From: Pseudeuparius sepicola
Taxonomy: Eukaryota; Arthropoda; Insecta; Coleoptera; Anthribidae
Reading direction: 5' to 3'
DNA: 64,000 nucleotides
NCBI GenBank assembly: GCA_963920635.1
Contig: OY987300.1
Location: 57,185,415 to 57,249,414, forward strand
Below the pieces are notes generated by a model. It made no database searches, was not told the origin of the DNA, and saw only the letters and a program-made list of their open reading frames with translations. Positions 33,297 through 45,909 of the stretch are shown one piece after another. The stretch's first letter is position 1. Every line of letters begins with the position of its first letter. Position numbers and translations under genes: made by a program.

Positions 33297-35182
33297 CAGG
33301 GTGCGGCGCGAAGTCCGTGCGGAATAAAAATCCGAAAATTTGCATACTTAAGTCATCGGGCCCGGCCACTTGAACTAAAATATTTTCAACTTTCTGCAAC
33401 TTTCTGTTATACCGAAAATTGACGGCAACTTCCTTATTTAAAATAAACTACCCTGTATATTATTACGTATTATAGGATTCCTTGCTAAATTTTATTTTGT
33501 CTAATAAACTGCATACTTCAACTTCATAGATTCTGAGATATTCAACATTTTTTGAGTTTGTTGCATTTTCAGGAGTTGTTAAAATTCTCCCTAACTTCAA
33601 GACAGTTGCAAAACATCAAATTTTGTCCACGCTTTAATATAGTTGGAAGGTTGGTTGATATGCTAAGAAGGCAGTCATTTTCATATTGATTATACAGGGT
33701 GATCTAAGGTTAGTCTCCGTCTCCAACTCTCTTAAGAAGAAATATCAAAGCTATTTTTTTTCAAATGGAATGCCCTACAAATAGTATTAAAATTTGATTC
33801 CTTATACTAAATTTTATGTTGACTTTGTCTAATCAACTACATACCTAAAATCAATAGTTTTGCCTCTATTTGCATTTTTTCCAATTATTCATTGTTCTTG
33901 GCTGAAGCATACCATCCGGAGTACCTACTTTGGAAATTAATTTGGTAAACACATTTTTCTATATACTTACGAAGAAAATATCTCTCTCATATATACGTAC
34001 CCAAATATTATTTAATATAGTGGAAACATTTTACATTTAAAACTGAAATACCCGCTCTTGTTGACAATAATTTAAAGTGATATATATTTAGGATGCCTTG
34101 GAAAAAAAAACAGAGAACCACTGTGATATCACAGGTACCTACGGTACACTACCAATGAAAACTTGCAGGATAGAGTTCGGGTCGCGAGATCCAAATTGTG
34201 TCGGAGTGTCGACTTATAAGTCGGAATGTTGACTTAAAAGTCGGAGTGTCTACTTATAAATCGGAGTGTCGACTTATAAGTTGGTGTGTCGACTTATACG
34301 TCGGAGTCTCGACATATAAATCGAAATGTAGACTTATAAGTCGGAGGCAAATAAAATAAAAATATTATTTATGAAGTGGCCCTCCTACACTTCCGTATTT
34401 TAAGGGGAGAAACTGCATGCTTAGATTGCTTAGAGCAAAACGGTAGAGTTTATGAACAATCAGTATTTTGAATATTGGGATATGTTGTGCGAGAGATCTT
34501 TTCTTCGTAAGGGTAAATAAAAATGTATTTACCAAAATATTCGTTATTTCCAAAGCACCCTGGATGGTAACTTCAGCCAAGCAATGAATAATTGGAAAAC
34601 ATGCAAATAGAGGCAATACTATTGATTTTAGGTATGTAGTTGTTTAAATAAATTCATAAAATTTAGTAGGGAGTTCGATTTTAATACTATACGTTCCATG
34701 TTAAAAAAATTAGTTTTTGACTTTTCATAAGAGAGTTAGGACTATAATCTTCGATCAGCCTGTATAATCAATATGAAAATGACTGCCTCCTTAGTAGCAA
34801 CCAACCTTCCAACTATAATAAAACGTGCACAAAATTTGAACTTTTGCAACTGTCTTGAAGTTAGAGAGAATTTAACAACACCGGCAAATGTCAAAAATTT
34901 AAAAAAAGGTTAAATATCTCAAAAACTTATGAGGTTTAAATATGCCGTTTATAAGACAAACTTACATTAAAATGTACCAAGGAATCCGAATATGTATACA
35001 GGGTATTCCATTTGAAATAAGGAATTTGACGTCAACTCCCGGTATAACCGGAAGTTTCAGAAAGTCGAAAATATTTCAGTTCAAGTGGTCATGTCCAATA
35101 ACCTAAATATGCACATTTTCACATTTTTATTCCGTTTGGTTCTCCAGATACTTTTAATGCACGGTCTTCGCGCCGCACCCTG
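33297..35182. mobile_element. 1.9-kb foldback element with long arms and a minisatellite loop
   Basis: The ends CAGGGTGCGGCGCGAAGTCC and its mirror (GACTTCGCGCCGCACCCTG with small changes) bound arms of roughly 730-750 bp. Mirrored blocks follow each other along the arms: GGTATAACCGGAAG against CTTTCTGTTATACC, AACTTCAAGACAGTTGCAAA, CCAACCTTCCAACTATA, GCCTCTATTTGCAT and TACTTACGAAGAAAA. The inner 400 bp holds a 7-copy 20-bp minisatellite. A second terminus-like CAGGGTGATC lies inside the left arm near 33696, so the structure may be two nested inverted elements. TA precedes the left end only. Confidence 0.85.
34200..34347. repeat. 20-bp minisatellite, seven copies
   Basis: The unit GTCGGAGTGTCGACTTATAA repeats with a period of exactly 20 bases from 34200 to 34339, with a partial eighth unit. 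Each junction creates the palindrome CGACTTATAAGTCG. Units differ at one to four positions. It sits in the loop of the surrounding foldback element. Confidence 0.95.
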
Positions 35183-35189
35183 CAAGTAT

Positions 35190-36860
35190 ATACTAAAATC
35201 TGTGAAATTATCGCACGCCTATCCACCGCATTTCGCTGTACAAGTGGCCGGCCGTCGACAGTGTAGCCCATGCAAGTATTGGAGATATATTATATTAGGC
35301 GAGCATGCAGTCAATTGTTTTTACTACAATATCTATCGTCTCTGTCTCCTTCATCTCCTTTTACTTATAATACCAGGTGCACTTTAATATGGTTAAAAAA
35401 GTGTTTTGACTCGTATTTTATTGCCGGAAGAGCCTGTTCTCGAGCTACCCTGGTAAAATATAAAGAACTCACTTGGAACACAGTGGTATACGAGACGCGA
35501 TCTATTTCATAGCCTTTACCACGCTATGCTACTGGTAAAAATACCAGACTTATCAGCCGAAATCACCCGTATAAAATTCACAGGTTTTTATGCTGTTCCA
35601 AGTGACTAGAAATACTATACATAGGTATATTTTGTGCGTTATTTTTTTTACATCAATAAAAACGTCTCACAAGCCTAACTGGATATTAATTACGCTCCGA
35701 GTGTCATTTGGCAGGGCCGTAGATAAGGGAGGATTTTGAGGATTCAAACCCCCCCATTGAGAAAGAAGCTGGAAAAGGGGTTGGGCTCGGGGTTGGGGTT
35801 TCTATACCTCATTTAAACTGTTTTGTGCTTCACATTTCCAAAAAAAATCACGAGATCCACAAATTCAGGTTAAATCATTTTTTTGAAAACAGAATATTAC
35901 AAAAACGAAAGAGATAATGATGCAAAGTTAATATAAATAAATAGGGTGTTACATTTTAAAAAACAAAAATTTGGTTTGCAACTCATTATAAAATTTCTTA
36001 CTATCCCAGAAAACTGCATAAAATTTCCTACAACTTTTATCTAAATCTTTTTTCTATCACAAAAAATTAAATTTTTTAGAGGTAGTAAGTGGGAGACTTA
36101 ACGTGGTCGTCACCCTGTACTTACATGCCGATATGCTAATATAGTCCTTGTCCTTGGGAATGGCCGTACTGCAACCTTGTTCTTCCTATAACCATAGACG
36201 TTCAGACATAATTTTCAGAAACATAAATTATTGCTTCATTTGCACCAAGAATTAAGTATTAGGTCTTGTTGAATTGTAAAATAAATAAAAAATAGGTACA
36301 GCGATTGGGTTATCCAAGCGGAAACAGTGAGAATCAACTGAGATAAAAGGTGTTCCAAAAAACTAAAATATTCTAAAAATTAAGGCCGTTTTAAAACAAT
36401 TTTCCGAATATTTGAGCTTACGGTGTGTAGCCAAATAGTTACTTAAAAAACACTCGATTAATTGAAATCCAAACAACACGGCATATACAGGGTGTCTCGA
36501 AAATATGAACAAGTCGTATTTGCTAACAGCTCTACAGGATGTAGGGCTGTATAATATAAAATTTGACTTTGATTAATACGTTTGGCATGAATAATTATGC
36601 TGCTTATTCCATATTACTTAGATCGTTATTTGCGGTAAATTCTGGATCCATAATTTCTTACAACCATAATGACAATATAACGTGTACATGTTACTAATTA
36701 TTATCGGCAACATTAATCGTGATCTTTTATTATTAGAAGAACACAACATTATTATGAGAACATTGAAAAATATACTTTTGCTATTATTTATTATAGCTAT
36801 AATAAATTATTGCTTGGTTGGGCATAAATCGAGGCTTCCCCCTGGTACAGGCGCCCATGG
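35190..36860. other. Intergenic DNA with transposon end fragments
   Basis: CAGGGCCGTAGATAAGGGAG at 35712 looks like a hAT-type left end (compare CAnnGGCGTAGCTA at 62378); no matching right end was found. TCGTCACCCTGTA near 36110 and ATACAGGGTGTCTCGAAAAT near 36484 are Tc1/mariner-like ends of unmatched fragments. At 35460-35600, CACTTGGAACA is mirrored by TGTTCCAAGTG. No gene is seen. Confidence 0.4.
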
Positions 36861-36869
36861 GAGCAAGTC

Positions 36870-37170
36870 TTTATTATTCAGTAGATAAAAATATTAAGAA
36901 ATGGCGTTTTGAAATATTAATGCCCACAGAGAGATTTACGGCCCGTTTTTAATGAACGGGCTCTGTTATTATTTATTGGAGGAATTTGAGCTGTTCACTT
37001 TATGATTTAATTGAGACGATTAAACTCGTAAATTTCAGCTCCTGACGCTCTCTCCACGCTCTGTAGTAGGTATTAGGACCACACTGTGATGCTAATGCCC
37101 GGAAAATAACTCCGGGAAATTGTGGAGGGAGGAGCACTAATAAAAATTAACAGTAATTTCCTGAATTAGG
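36870..37170. promoter_or_regulatory. Unique block with clustered homeodomain-like cores
   Basis: The block contains ATATTAATGCCC, TTTTTAATGAACGGG, TTTATGATTTAATTGAG, GATTAAAC and ACTAATAAAAATTAAC along with CCCGGAAAATAACTCCGGG. It shows no transposon ends. Clustered TAAT/ATTA cores are compatible with an enhancer but are also common in AT-rich DNA. Confidence 0.2.
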
Positions 37171-38154
37171 TATTATATTGTAATATTAAGTATAATATTA
37201 CGGGCTATAAATGTTTACATTGTGCAACTATTTGTTTAGGAACACGGAAAAAAGAAATATTATGCTGATTTCCTAGAACCATGGATATCGTGGGTGCAAG
37301 GGCATAGTTTTATTTTATGAAATTATATTTTATATTGCAAAATATGAAAGTTGTACTTATACAAATGTCACTGAAAAGCAGCGTAGCTATAGCTCCCTCT
37401 ACTTAAAAACTAACGACACCGACAAAACTTAGGTACACATTCAAAAACTCACCTGTACAAAATCTCAATACAAAACGTTTGTAGAAGACATAACAGGTAA
37501 CCAAAATTCGAATTTTTTAGCGCCCTGTATCTCAAAAACAATCCACCATGCATGGACACATGGCTGAAAGAAATAATCTACTTACTTTTTACTTTTTGCA
37601 TTTTACTATCGTTCACTAACTTAAACAACGATTACTGAAAAAATGTTCACAAGAATATACGATTATCCTGTTTACTATTTCAAAATAATAGCACCCAATC
37701 TGTGAAACTAAGTAAGAAAGGATCAAATCAGTGTATATTAGTTTCCGCAAGACACCAGTTGCACAATGATTGATCGTGATTGTGTTTATTTCTAATCTTT
37801 TTTTTTCATCAATCCGGCAACTAACTGCAAGTCTATAGAAAGTCTGGTGAGTTTGTCCATCTCGGGTGTGAAAAGAGCGACATCAGAAAAAAATTGGACT
37901 TTTGTTTGGCACGTCATAATAAAAAAATAAAATAAAATAAAAATAATACATTAGCAATAACATGACCTTGGAACACATTACAAAATCAAGCTAAGAAATA
38001 TTGTGGCAAACGCGTTGGTATACCCTATTATTCACAGACATGTCATCATCTGCGCCTAAAAGGCTATGCAATTTAAGACCGTATTCAGGCCGTTTTTGTG
38101 TTTTTTCCCATTCTAGAACATGTTCTTGAAAGCTGCAGCTACAATATACAGTGT

Positions 38155-39358
38155 GATTCAGTTTCATTCTGCGACACTTTAACAGGTGATAGAAAACCAA
38201 AAAATAACCGCACTTTCTTCTATAAACTATATCATTTTAAGGTCTTATAAAAAAGTTACATGGTGTTAAAGTTGTAAGAAATATGTGGAATTTATTGAAT
38301 ATTTACCAAACTAGTTGAGATATTAAAGTCATATTTGCTACACGTTATAACGGTATGGGTTGGCATAAAACCTGTTAATATCAAACACCTTGAACAACCA
38401 GTGACGTAGAAGTGGGTAATTAGTATAATTGTTTTTAGAAAAAAAAATGAACCACCTTGTATAGCAATAAAATGTATTCAATTTCTTATCTAAATTTTAA
38501 TTTTAAACAAAAACGTTCTCTTAGAATTTTTTCATATGTGTCATGGTTTCATAACAAATTTGATTTTTTCGTATTATTTCGGGGTACTTCTGAAAAATTA
38601 ACTTAAAACTTCGCTCCATAAGTAACACTCAAAGCAGAAAAAATGTGTTCCTTACTTTAAATAGAGTAACTTTTCCCAATAAACTTACCCATTGAAGGTT
38701 TTACTTTTCATGATACAGAGCGTAACCAAAGTTAATTCTGTAAACTTTGGCGTAACATTAATTGTATCTTCCTTAAATGTATTAGACCCTGTATCTTCAA
38801 AAGTATAGCCTTAAATAGGTAAGTTTATTAGAAAAAGTTACTTTATTGCAAGTAGCAAACACACTATTTTCACTTTAAGTGATACTTATGGAGCAAATTT
38901 TTTAGATAATTTTTCAGAAATACCCCAAAATAATACAAAAAAAATCAAATTTGCCACGAAACCATGACACGTACAAAAAATTACCAAGAGGGCATTTCTG
39001 TTTAAAATTAAAATTTACATAAGAAATTGAATACATTTTATTGCTATACAAGGTGGTTCATTTTTTTTCTAAGAACAATTATACTAATTACCCACTTCTA
39101 CGCCACTGGTTGTTCAAGGTGTTTTATATTAACAGGTTTTATGCTAACCTATGCCGTTATAACGTGTACCAAATATGACTTAAATATCTCAACTAGTTTG
39201 GTAAATATTCAATAAAGACCACATGTTTCTTAAAATTTTAACACCCTGTAACTTTTTAATTAGGCTTTAAAATGATATAGTTTATAAAAGAAAGTGCGGT
39301 TATTTTTTGGTTTTCTATGACCAGTTGAAGTGTCGCAGAATAAAACTGAATCACCCTG
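38155..39358. mobile_element. 1.2-kb foldback element with about 555-bp arms, TA target site
   Basis: The ends CAGTGTGATTCAGTTT and the mirror of CAGGGTGATTCAGTTT lie next to TA (38153-38154 and 39359-39360). The arms (about 38155-38711 and 38789-39358) match along their entire length. Examples are GTGACGTAGAAGTGGGTAAT mirrored by TTACCCACTTCTACGCCACT, and ATTATTTCGGGGTACTTC mirrored by GAAATACCCCAAAATAAT. The loop of about 77 bp itself holds CCAAAGTTAATTCTGTAAACTTTGG. No coding capacity is seen. It is probably a non-autonomous Tc1/mariner-type element or the product of one inserting beside its mirror image. Confidence 0.93.
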
Positions 39359-39364
39359 TATACT

Positions 39365-40305
39365 GGGACCTTGCAATACTGACAGACCAACGACCAATGG
39401 ATAGGATATTATAATACCTAGTTAATAAAATACCTTGAAAGGCAATTCTGATTTTTCCCTGGCCATACCAAACAACGGCAACCTACGTGTGAAGATGTCG
39501 AGAAGTTCGTGAAGTAATGAGACTTGGAAGAACAATGGGAAATGAAGAGCATCAATAACTGGTGTTATACCAAAAAGTTTGCTGAAAAACATTAGTGGGC
39601 CAAGTCTAACTCAAAGTCTTTACTGGTCCATGCGGAAAGCGGTAATACTTTCGACAGACCGAAACTTTCAGAAATTCATGGCAGGAACATCAAACTCCAA
39701 CGGTTACTAGGACCCGATAAGCACCTGGCAAAGGTCCCATCCTAGCTCTTTTAGCATCCGGAATTCCTAGGATCTGAGTAAATTGTCCCTGCAGAGGAAG
39801 TATTAACTCGCAAGTCTTCACTAATTGCAAAGTATTATGATTTTTTGTGCTTGAAAGAGGTATCTGGAACACAACAAATTGAGAGAGATAGCGTTCTGGA
39901 TGACGTCATGGGAATGATGTCAATAATCGTCGCCAAGGGTAACACACGAGGAAACGCCAATCACATGATCTGACAGCATTCCTGTGACGTCAGCGTTCGC
40001 TCTCTCTCTCTCTACGTTAGTGGGTAACCTTCTTACTTATCGGGTCTTGTTATGTAGTCACTATCCAATATGCGGTAGGTATATACTAATTTACTATTGA
40101 AAAATATAAAAATTAAGTTCAAGCTACATATAGGATTTTATAAGGAAACCAAAAATAATGACGCGTATGTCCGTTTTAACCAATTAAGATCAAACGTGAG
40201 TCAAGAACATTATATGGCACATATACCTTTACTACCCAGCGTAAGATAAAAAAATGCCCCTACACGATTTTGGTATTTTGTTAGAACTAAAGAGCAGTTA
40301 TAGGG
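39365..40305. other. Intergenic DNA
   Basis: No gene is recognised. The stretch 39480-40020 is less AT-rich and holds repeated CRE-like sites (GATGACGTCATGG and TGTGACGTCAGCG) and a (CT)n run near 39996-40010. A decayed retroelement fragment is possible, but no motif supports it firmly. Confidence 0.35.
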
Positions 40306-40310
40306 TGTGC

Positions 40311-42230
40311 CTCGGAGGATGGTTTATGATGGCGCTGATAATCCACATGATGTTATGAACTTCTTTGCTGACTTTTTTAGCGGAGTTTATACTGATCCGG
40401 CGTTGCTGGGATCAAAGAAGATCGTTGAAAATCGTGTTAGTCAATGGCTTTTCTGAGGAAGAGGTTGAGGGTGCCAATAGGAAATTGAAACCAAAGACAA
40501 CAGCTGGGTTGATTTAATACCATCTTTTATCGTGAGACTGTTCTGTTGTTTTTTGCAAACCTCTTCAAAAGCTGTTTAATCTTTGTCTAATATATGAAAA
40601 AAATCCCACAAGCCTGGAAAGTCTGGACGGTTTGTCCGATTTCGAAGTGTAATAATGTTGAGAACGTTGAGAATTACAGACCAATCTCCATCATTTGTAA
40701 CATTATGAAACTTTTTGAGTATCTGCTACATGATAGAATCTACTTTGCTACTAAACAAATGATTTCCCAAAGGCGGCATGGTTTTGTTTTTAACGTATTA
40801 CTCAATATATATTTTTGTCTATATGACTTTGATAGTTTGACAATGAATTTTTTTCGTTACAATTTGACGCTTTTACAGGAATAGGAAGATGTTAGTTTGT
40901 GGAGGCTGTGTGCCTCTCTTTGTTTCTTAAGTTTGCTCAGGCGCCATTTTTTTTTAATTGGTAGATGTATGCTCTGCACTTGTCATTTCTCGGATAGTCC
41001 ATTGAAGAAAATAATTCCAATAGTTCGATTTAGCTATTTTGATTTGTTTGTTCTTTTGGTGACTAGGGAGTAAATAACAAATAATAGCAATAACAGTTTT
41101 TACAATTTATTTACCAATATTTATGTACAACGCTACCTGCACAATAGTAACTGAGTAAAATTATTTATACCAGTCGCTATAACTAAAGTTGAACTGCACC
41201 ACAAGGAGAAAACAAACAAAAATTATTTCTAAGCAAATGAAACCTAATTTATTGGTGAAATTAAATAAAATATATACATATACCCCTGTGAACAAAAAAT
41301 ATATGATTAAATTACGTACTGGCGGCAACGGAAAGTCTAATCTGTGAGACGGTAGCGTAGAAAATGCGACGGAAACAACTAAATAATGTAACTAGCATAC
41401 AAACGGTGCGGTATAACAACGGCTCGTAATTATGAAATGGCCGATAGTAGATAATGGAAAATTGAAAAATTTTGAAATCTACAGCTGTAAGCAAGACGTA
41501 GCACACACGATTTTATTAGGCCTTAGGCCTTAGATGATGGTGTCAGATCAGATATTAGTTTGAAAAGAAAAATAGACAAAACGGATTCGGTCTTGCCCTC
41601 TGACAGGCCTGGTTTATTATTTCTTAATTCCCAGACTTTTCTAGAATGACCAGGCCTCTTGCCTAGCAGCACCAAATGTAGCAATGGCCGGCAGCTAGAC
41701 CTGAGATCACCTAGCCGGTGAAAATAATAAAATATATACGGCGCGGTGTGGTCTGCAGAAAAAATAAAAAGTACGTTCCTTTCTAATAAATAAAAAGTTC
41801 GAACTTGGTTACCTACATGTTACGGGACGATCCGCAACAACAAATTTATTTGAAATCACTCAAGATATCGCTGAAGATATGGATTCAGGAGTTCAGCTGG
41901 AAGTTACGTGTATTATACCTATACCAAAGTTTACAGAATTATTCTGTAAACTTTGCCTATATGGACGTTTCTAAAGCCTTCGATCGGCTTGACCATTGCA
42001 TACTGAGCAACTTAGGACTGAATGCTAAATTGTAGAACTAGATGAAATCTTACTTGCGATTGGTCGTAGATAATGTTTTTATAAAAGGTTTTAAATCGAA
42101 AGTTCCCCAAGTTTTGGGACCTGAAGTCCAAGCTTTTATTGTATGCTGATGATCTTAAATTGTACAGACAACTATGTCGTCTATATCTCTCATTCACAGC
42201 AATTACACCACTAAATCACAGGGAATGCAT
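40311..42230 (+). pseudogene. Jockey-group LINE reverse transcriptase relic, interrupted
   Basis: Across frames the first part reads NPHDVMNFFADFFSGVYTD, EEEVEGANRKLKPKTTAG (finger region), then ENVENYRPISIICNIMKLFE (about 40660-40718) and MISQRRHGFVF. About 1 kb of foreign DNA follows. The gene resumes near 41945 with FAYMDVSKAFDRLDHCIL (motif A, catalytic Asp) and, in another frame near 42140-42165, YADDLKLYRQL (motif C). Motif B between them is mostly lost. Stops and frameshifts are frequent. It is the same broad family as the relic at 43.4-45.7 kb but a separate insertion. Confidence 0.85.
40880..41900. other. Insertion of unknown type inside the LINE relic
   Basis: About 1 kb separates the two halves of the reverse transcriptase. 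It contains moderately GC-rich patches (41330-41440 and 41600-41760), the repeat GGCCTTAGGCCTTAG and TATATACGGCGCGGTGTGG near 41735. It could be a solo LTR or other insertion, but I could not define its ends or a target duplication. Confidence 0.35.
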
Positions 42231-42234
42231 TTTG

Positions 42235-42820
42235 ATCATATTGTCAAGGGGGAAGAGATAGCTAATAAGATTAACCACCTAAAATAAAAGAGTTCTGTAT
42301 TTGAAAAAAAGTTGTATGATACCAGATATACAGTGTAGCGATTAAGGTAGAAAAACAAAGTCCAACATTTTAAAACCAAAAAAAGTCATGGGCCATCTCA
42401 CCTGGACGGACTGGCAGAAGTATATCTACCTATTTGTTCAACTGAAGTAAGTAGGGGAAAGCAAAATACATTTCTTTTTCTTTGAAAAACTGTTCTATGT
42501 CCCATAGTAATTATTTACAATATAAGATGAGCAAAAAATATACAATTGCTAAAAACAAAAGTTTGACCCACTGAATAAACTAATTTTAGATACAACCAAA
42601 AAGTGCTAAATTCTAATTAAATAGCGGAAATATTGAAATGAGCCATGGCAGTGTATCTTTTTTACTTAAATATAAGATTGGTAGACAACCTGTATTAGGT
42701 ATATGGATAGATGTCCTTACCCTTATGAAATAAACATCGTGTAAAACTTTTTTTACGTGCTTCAGTGAGTATTGTTCGTGGTAAATAGTATTACATAATA
42801 CCGGAGCATTCTGTATTTAA
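42235..42820. other. AT-rich DNA with MITE-like ends
   Basis: TATACAGTGTAGCGATTAAG at about 42328 has the CAGTGT form next to TA that other elements in this window share. No matching partner end is clear. No gene is seen. Confidence 0.3.
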
Positions 42821-42829
42821 GAATATTTT

Positions 42830-43405
42830 GCGAAAGAAAGGTCGAAAAGGAACCCTCCAAGTCTGAGAAATCCGACGCGATAAAACGAACTCTTCTCTGC
42901 GATTATTTAAAAAAAAACTCTCCGCTTCCTTCGCAATCCCGCGTCTAAAGCGGCTCGACGCCCCGCCACCCCGGATAAAGCCATATTTAACAGAAACACA
43001 TAAAATCAAATCACTGGTCTTTACGGCACCATAACAGCCCTCTCCTGTAACCTTAGATTTCAACCTCGGAAGCTCGCGTGCGCCTCTACTTTATGAAGTA
43101 CTAAACTCGATTCCCGAGACCGGGCCCGGGGGAGCGAGACGGCCGGATGGGCCGCCGCGACGGCGGCGAGAGGGACGGAGAGTCGTCCCCCGGCGCGCCG
43201 CTCCGCACCGAACACAACAAGTGTGCTCTTAACATAACTATTACTATAAACATAATTTTAGCGGTAGGCACTTTTATTTCGCGCCGTCCAAATATTAGCC
43301 GGGAATTGAATGGAACGGGGGCGCCGGATTGCGACGACTACACGGGCGGATTGCGGATTATCCCAGGGGAGGGGGTTATACTTTTATCTCGGTCTTTACT
43401 CCTAA
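42830..43405. promoter_or_regulatory. GC-rich unique island
   Basis: A CpG-rich block (for example GAGACCGGGCCCGGGGGAGC and GGCCGCCGCGACGGCGGCGA) contains GATAAAACG, GATAAAGCC and ACTTTTATTTCGCGCC motifs. A frame starting at 43147 runs through this block into the adjoining LINE, but only the LINE part is recognisable protein, so the upstream part is chance. The LINE relic appears to have inserted at the edge of, or into, the island. Confidence 0.35.
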
Positions 43406-45680
43406 AGAAGGAAATACCAGGCAATCCAGGTAATATTATCTCTAATAAAGTCAACCATAACAAAGATAAATACTACAACTTTCGTAAGGCAAATTTCCAT
43501 CTACTTTATGACCAACTGTGCCAAACAAACTGGGATTTTCTTGAGACATTCGCAAACGTTGATGACGCGTGTATGGAATTCTACCTGACTTTAGAGAGCA
43601 TATTTAAAATATGTGTGCCTAAGTTTAATCCCGCCAAAAACAGAAGATCATTTCCTGCTTGGTTCAATATTGGAATAATTAGGAAAATTCGGCAATTTAA
43701 GCGAACATGTACTCCCTCGCACATTGACGACTTCAAAAAGCTTTCGTGCTGAAATAAAAACAGAGTCTGAGCGTGCCCATAAAGCCTAGGCCGCCAAAAT
43801 TGAGCTAGAGTTACGAGAGAACCCAAACAGTTTTTGGTCCTATGTAAACAGCAACAGGACTACTGGCGGTGTCCCCCAATCTTCTCACATGCGGTAATAT
43901 AGAGTAGGTATAATAAATACACCAATAGATGTTCTAAACTGCTTCGCGAATTTCTTTGCTAAGTCGTGTAATTCGTCACAAGGCAACTCCATGGGAAACG
44001 TGGAACCTGAGTTTGCTAATGTCAATCCGGTAAATATTGCTAGATTTTCTGAATCCCAGGTAGCAGAGACTTTGAGGCGCTTTGAGGGCAAGCTCGCCGC
44101 TGGCCCCGATGGTATTCCCTCTTTCCTTCTCAGGGACTGTGCTGTGGTCCTAACGAAACCGTTGTGCACTATTTTTAACAAATGCCTAAAGTATAGTTGT
44201 TTTCCGGATAGTTGGAAACGGTCTAAAGTTCTCCCAGTTTTAAAAAACAAAGGCGAAAAGGGTGATGTGAACTCATACAGACCGATCACTATAATTTGTA
44301 ACTTTAGTAAAGCATTTGAAATCATTCTTCATGACTGCATCTACCCACAAATATCTACGTAATAGTATCACCACACAACAGCATGGCTTTATGAAAGGAC
44401 GATCAACAACGAACCTTGTCTGCGCTACTCCGTTTATTGCAGAAGCGATCGATACTCACTCACAAGTAGACATAATTTACACGGATTTCTCTAAAGCAAT
44501 TTGATCGCCTGGATCATTCCATTCTTCTTAAGAAGCTCTCAATCTTCGGTTTTGTGCTTCACCTCATTGCTTTTTTCCGATCATAATCTATCAATTCGTG
44601 CACAATATGTTTACGACAGTGGCTTTGAGTCAAAGAACTTCACATCCACGTCGGGAGTGACCCAGGGATCTGTGCTAGGCCCACTCCTATTCAACGTTTT
44701 CGTCAACGATATAGGCAGAGATTTAAATATTTATCATTTGTTATACGACGCTGATGATGCAAAACTGCTCCCCAGAATTACAAACCCGAACGATTGCCAC
44801 ATTCTACAACAACCTCGAACTAAACATCTCAAAATGTAGTGTAATGTCCTTTACAAGTAAGACGACTACAACTGAGTTTCATTAAAATATCAATGGACAA
44901 CAGCTGCCCAGAACAGCTGAGATCAAAGACCTTGGCGTCTATTTTGATTCTAAGCTAACCTTCAACAATCATGTTGATAGAACCGTAGCTGCGGCAAACA
45001 AAAAGTTAGGTTTTGTTTGTTATTCGTACATGCCGCTCTTTCACTGATACTAGCACTATATCAAGTTACTCTTTGAAACCTTGATCCGATCGAAGCTTGA
45101 ATATGCTTCTGTGGTATGGCAACCATGCTACCATGTGCACATAAATAAAATTGAGCAAGTTCAGAGACATTTTCTGAAGCACCTTCATTATAAAACGTAT
45201 CACTTTTATCATTGCATCGGTTTTCCAAATCACATTCTTCTAGGGTTATTTTCAGCCCATAGCTTGAGAGATAGGAAAATTGACAACAGTACCAAATTTC
45301 TATAGAAAGCATTTTGAATAATCGGATTGATTGTAGTGAGCTTCTATGTCAATTCCAATTTCATATACCGAGATCTGAAGTACGCACCAATGATGTGTTT
45401 TACTTACCGACACCAAGGATAAATATTCTCAAATTCTTACCTATATACTGTATGTGTGACAACTACAATCAGTTGTGTAAGTCGGGAAACGTACATGGGT
45501 AGTACATATCTGTATAGTTACAATAAGTTATGTAAATTTTATCTTACTCTCCTTAAACTTGTGGAATATTTTATTGTGAATGTCAGTACGTTTTCTTTAG
45601 CATAGTGAATTTAATTTCTAAGATTCTCTAGTGTTGTTTCTTCATCCTGTAATTGGTCCTCGGACTGTTGTATGTAATAT
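43405..45680 (+). pseudogene. Jockey-group LINE, 5' truncated, frameshifted reverse transcriptase
   Basis: This is the most complete LINE in the window, read across several frames. 43470-43750: YNFRKANFHLLYDQL and the linker after the missing endonuclease. 43991-44362: AAGPDGIPSFLLRDC and SYRPITIICNFSKAFEIIL. 44316-44504: QQHGFMKGRSTTNLV and DIIYTDFSKA (motif A), where a frameshift occurs. 44501-44839: SGVTQGSVLGPLLFNVFVND (motif B) and LLYDADDAKLL (motif C, with one extra Asp inserted in YADD). 44930-45010: IKDLGVYFDSKLTFNNHV. 45081-45305: IRSKLEYASVVWQPCYHVHI and VQRHFLKHLHYKT. 45314-45502: the C-terminal tail. A 3' untranslated part runs to about 45680 and ends in an AAAC-type tail. At least four frame breaks make it non-functional. 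Confidence 0.92.
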
Positions 45681-45905
45681 AAACAAACAAACAAACAAAC
45701 AAACAAAGAAAGAAAGGAACAAACAAACAAACAAACATACAAACAAACAAACAAACAAACAAACAGACAAACAGACAAACAGACAAACAGACAAACAGAC
45801 AAACAGACAAACAGACAAACAGACAAACAGACAAACAGACAAACAGACAAACAGACAAACAGACAAACAGACAAACAGACAAACAAACAAACAAATAAAT
45901 AAATA
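45680..45905 (+). repeat. (AAAC)n and (AAACAGAC)n microsatellite, LINE tail
   Basis: The block starts as AAAC repeats with a small AAAG-type interruption, then becomes a long run of ACAAACAG octamers from about 45765 to 45880 and ends in AAAC/AAAT repeats. It begins directly after the LINE 3' end, so it most likely grew from the element's simple-sequence tail. Long repetitive frames in all phases (K/Q/T/N/R or C/L/F/V/S) are artefacts of the repeat. Confidence 0.95.
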
Positions 45906-45909
45906 TAAA

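Noticed and set aside
34200..34347. CRISPR array
   Set aside because: The 20-bp units are contiguous with no spacers, the organism is a eukaryote, and the block lies in a foldback element. It is a minisatellite.
43147..43405. N-terminal part of the 201-codon frame as a real gene start
   Set aside because: This part is chance reading of a GC-rich island. Recognisable LINE protein begins only after about 43405.
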